Below, piece by piece: positions 6,016 to 6,284 of a stretch of DNA of 6,284 nucleotides (positions are counted from its first letter, which is position 1; each line of letters opens with the position of its first letter). This DNA is from a bacterium. Its GTDB lineage: Bacteria > Patescibacteriota > UBA1384 > JAMDBS01 > DAOVQR01. The notes under the pieces are model-generated. The model worked only from the letters and a program-made list of their open reading frames with translations. It searched no databases and had not been told where the DNA came from. The stretch is from assembly GCA_030628575.1 (NCBI GenBank), contig DAOVQR010000045.1, positions 1-6,284 of the forward strand, written 5' to 3'. The translations under genes were made by a program, and so were the position numbers.

Positions 6016-6024
6016 ATTATAACA
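6016..6024 (-). promoter_or_regulatory. Extended -10 promoter (TGTTATAAT) of the kinase gene
   Basis: On the minus strand TGTTATAAT matches the extended -10 consensus exactly. No convincing -35 lies at 17 bases; a T-rich hexamer is there. The -10 ends nine bases before the ATG at 6006, so transcription would begin about three or four bases before the start codon. No purine-rich ribosome site fits in that space, so the message may be nearly leaderless. Confidence 0.5.
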
Positions 6025-6055
6025 GGAAACGTAAAACTAAAAAGGTAAAATGTTC

Positions 6056-6099
6056 CGATAGATTTCATTCTATCGAGAATCCTCGATTTAGAAATCGGG
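6056..6099. repeat. Two tandem hairpins upstream of the kinase
   Basis: The first hairpin is CGATAGA/TCTATCG (6056-6062 and 6069-6075) with a six-base loop. The second is CTCGATTT/AAATCGGG (6082-6089 and 6092-6099), paired throughout with one T-G wobble and closing on a very small loop. Together they look like another short palindromic repeat. They could also end transcription coming from the minus-strand frame at the window edge, but no clear T-run follows. Confidence 0.5.
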
Positions 6100-6115
6100 A
6101 TAAAACAACAGCTAA

Positions 6116-6137
6116 AAATTTAAAATATTTTAAATTT
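6116..6137. repeat. Perfect 22-bp A/T palindrome
   Basis: AAATTTAAAAT (6116-6126) is followed directly by its exact complement-inverse ATTTTAAATTT (6127-6137). It lies 24 bases beyond the stop of the minus-strand frame at 6161. A/T-only composition makes chance more likely than for the GC-rich hairpins, and no function is evident. Confidence 0.45.
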
Positions 6138-6160
6138 AATACCATTAGGACTTTCTCACT

Positions 6161-6283
6161 TTATGCAAATACGGTAGAAGGATTACGCCATTGATTAACC
6201 ATATATTGCATAAGAGGTTTCCGTTTTTGTTGATAAATTGATATTTTTCTTTTAAACGCTGTTTCTTTCATGCATATCCAAGC
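6161..6283 (-). CDS. Unrecognised small minus-strand frame, cut by window edge
   Basis: On the minus strand a frame is open from the window end to a TAA at 6161-6163, giving 40 residues. The only early Met is at 6271-6269, which would give 36 residues (MKETAFKRKISIYQQKRK..., ending NPSTVFA). The peptide is basic and has a plausible amino-acid mix with aromatic residues near the end. There is no clear ribosome site before that Met, so it may instead be the C-terminal end of a longer gene beyond the window, or not coding. I do not recognise it. Confidence 0.2.
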   Translation of the reverse strand, partial: AWICMKETAFKRKISIYQQKRKPLMQYMVNQWRNPSTVFA

Positions 6284-6284
6284 A

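Noticed and set aside
6161..6213. Inverted repeat TTATGCAA/TTGCATAA
   Set aside because: The arms are only eight bases, 37 bases apart and overlap a possible coding frame, so chance is likely.

Overview
The window is AT-rich, with short A/T-only intergenic stretches, TAA stops, standard-code reading frames (no sign of UGA recoding) and many short palindromic repeats, several of them read through in frame inside genes. This combination suggests a member of the Candidate Phyla Radiation (Patescibacteria). That assignment is an inference from style and remembered repeat families, not from a marker gene.

Layout. Positions 2-1147 (+) hold the 3' part of a GT4 glycosyltransferase whose beginning lies before the window. 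After a 158-base gap filled by an imperfect palindromic repeat comes 1306-3507 (+), a 733-residue protein that looks like two complete glycosyltransferases joined end to end. Its N-terminal half resembles the single-step mannosylglycerate/glucosylglycerate synthases (MGS/Ggs type), and its C-terminal half is a clear glucosyl-3-phosphoglycerate synthase (GpgS, GT81). A repeat-filled gap leads to 3628-4599 (+), a HAD phosphatase of the mannosyl-/glucosyl-3-phosphoglycerate phosphatase type carrying an extra segment of about 50 residues made of repeat DNA. A second copy of the first intergenic repeat separates it from the convergent 4702-6006 (-), a glycerate 2-kinase of the GckA/MOFRL family with three repeat-derived peptides. 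The last 278 bases hold a probable extended -10 promoter for the kinase, two tandem hairpins, a perfect 22-bp A/T palindrome and the 3' end of a small unrecognised minus-strand frame.

How the genes fit together. GpgS joins a nucleotide-activated glucose to 3-phosphoglycerate and the phosphatase removes the phosphate to give glucosylglycerate. An MGS/Ggs-like domain could make the same kind of product in one step from D-glycerate, or extend it. The GT4 enzyme could add a further sugar, as MggA/MggS do in mannosylglucosylglycerate synthesis in Petrotoga and Thermotoga. The glycerate kinase connects D-glycerate with the phosphoglycerate pool, so it sits between the acceptors of the two routes. 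The best reading is a compact glucosylglycerate or mannosylglucosylglycerate (compatible solute, or glycan primer) locus.

The second notable layer is repeat DNA. At least four palindromic elements from three or more families lie inside the phosphatase and kinase genes without breaking the frame, and related copies fill the intergenic gaps.
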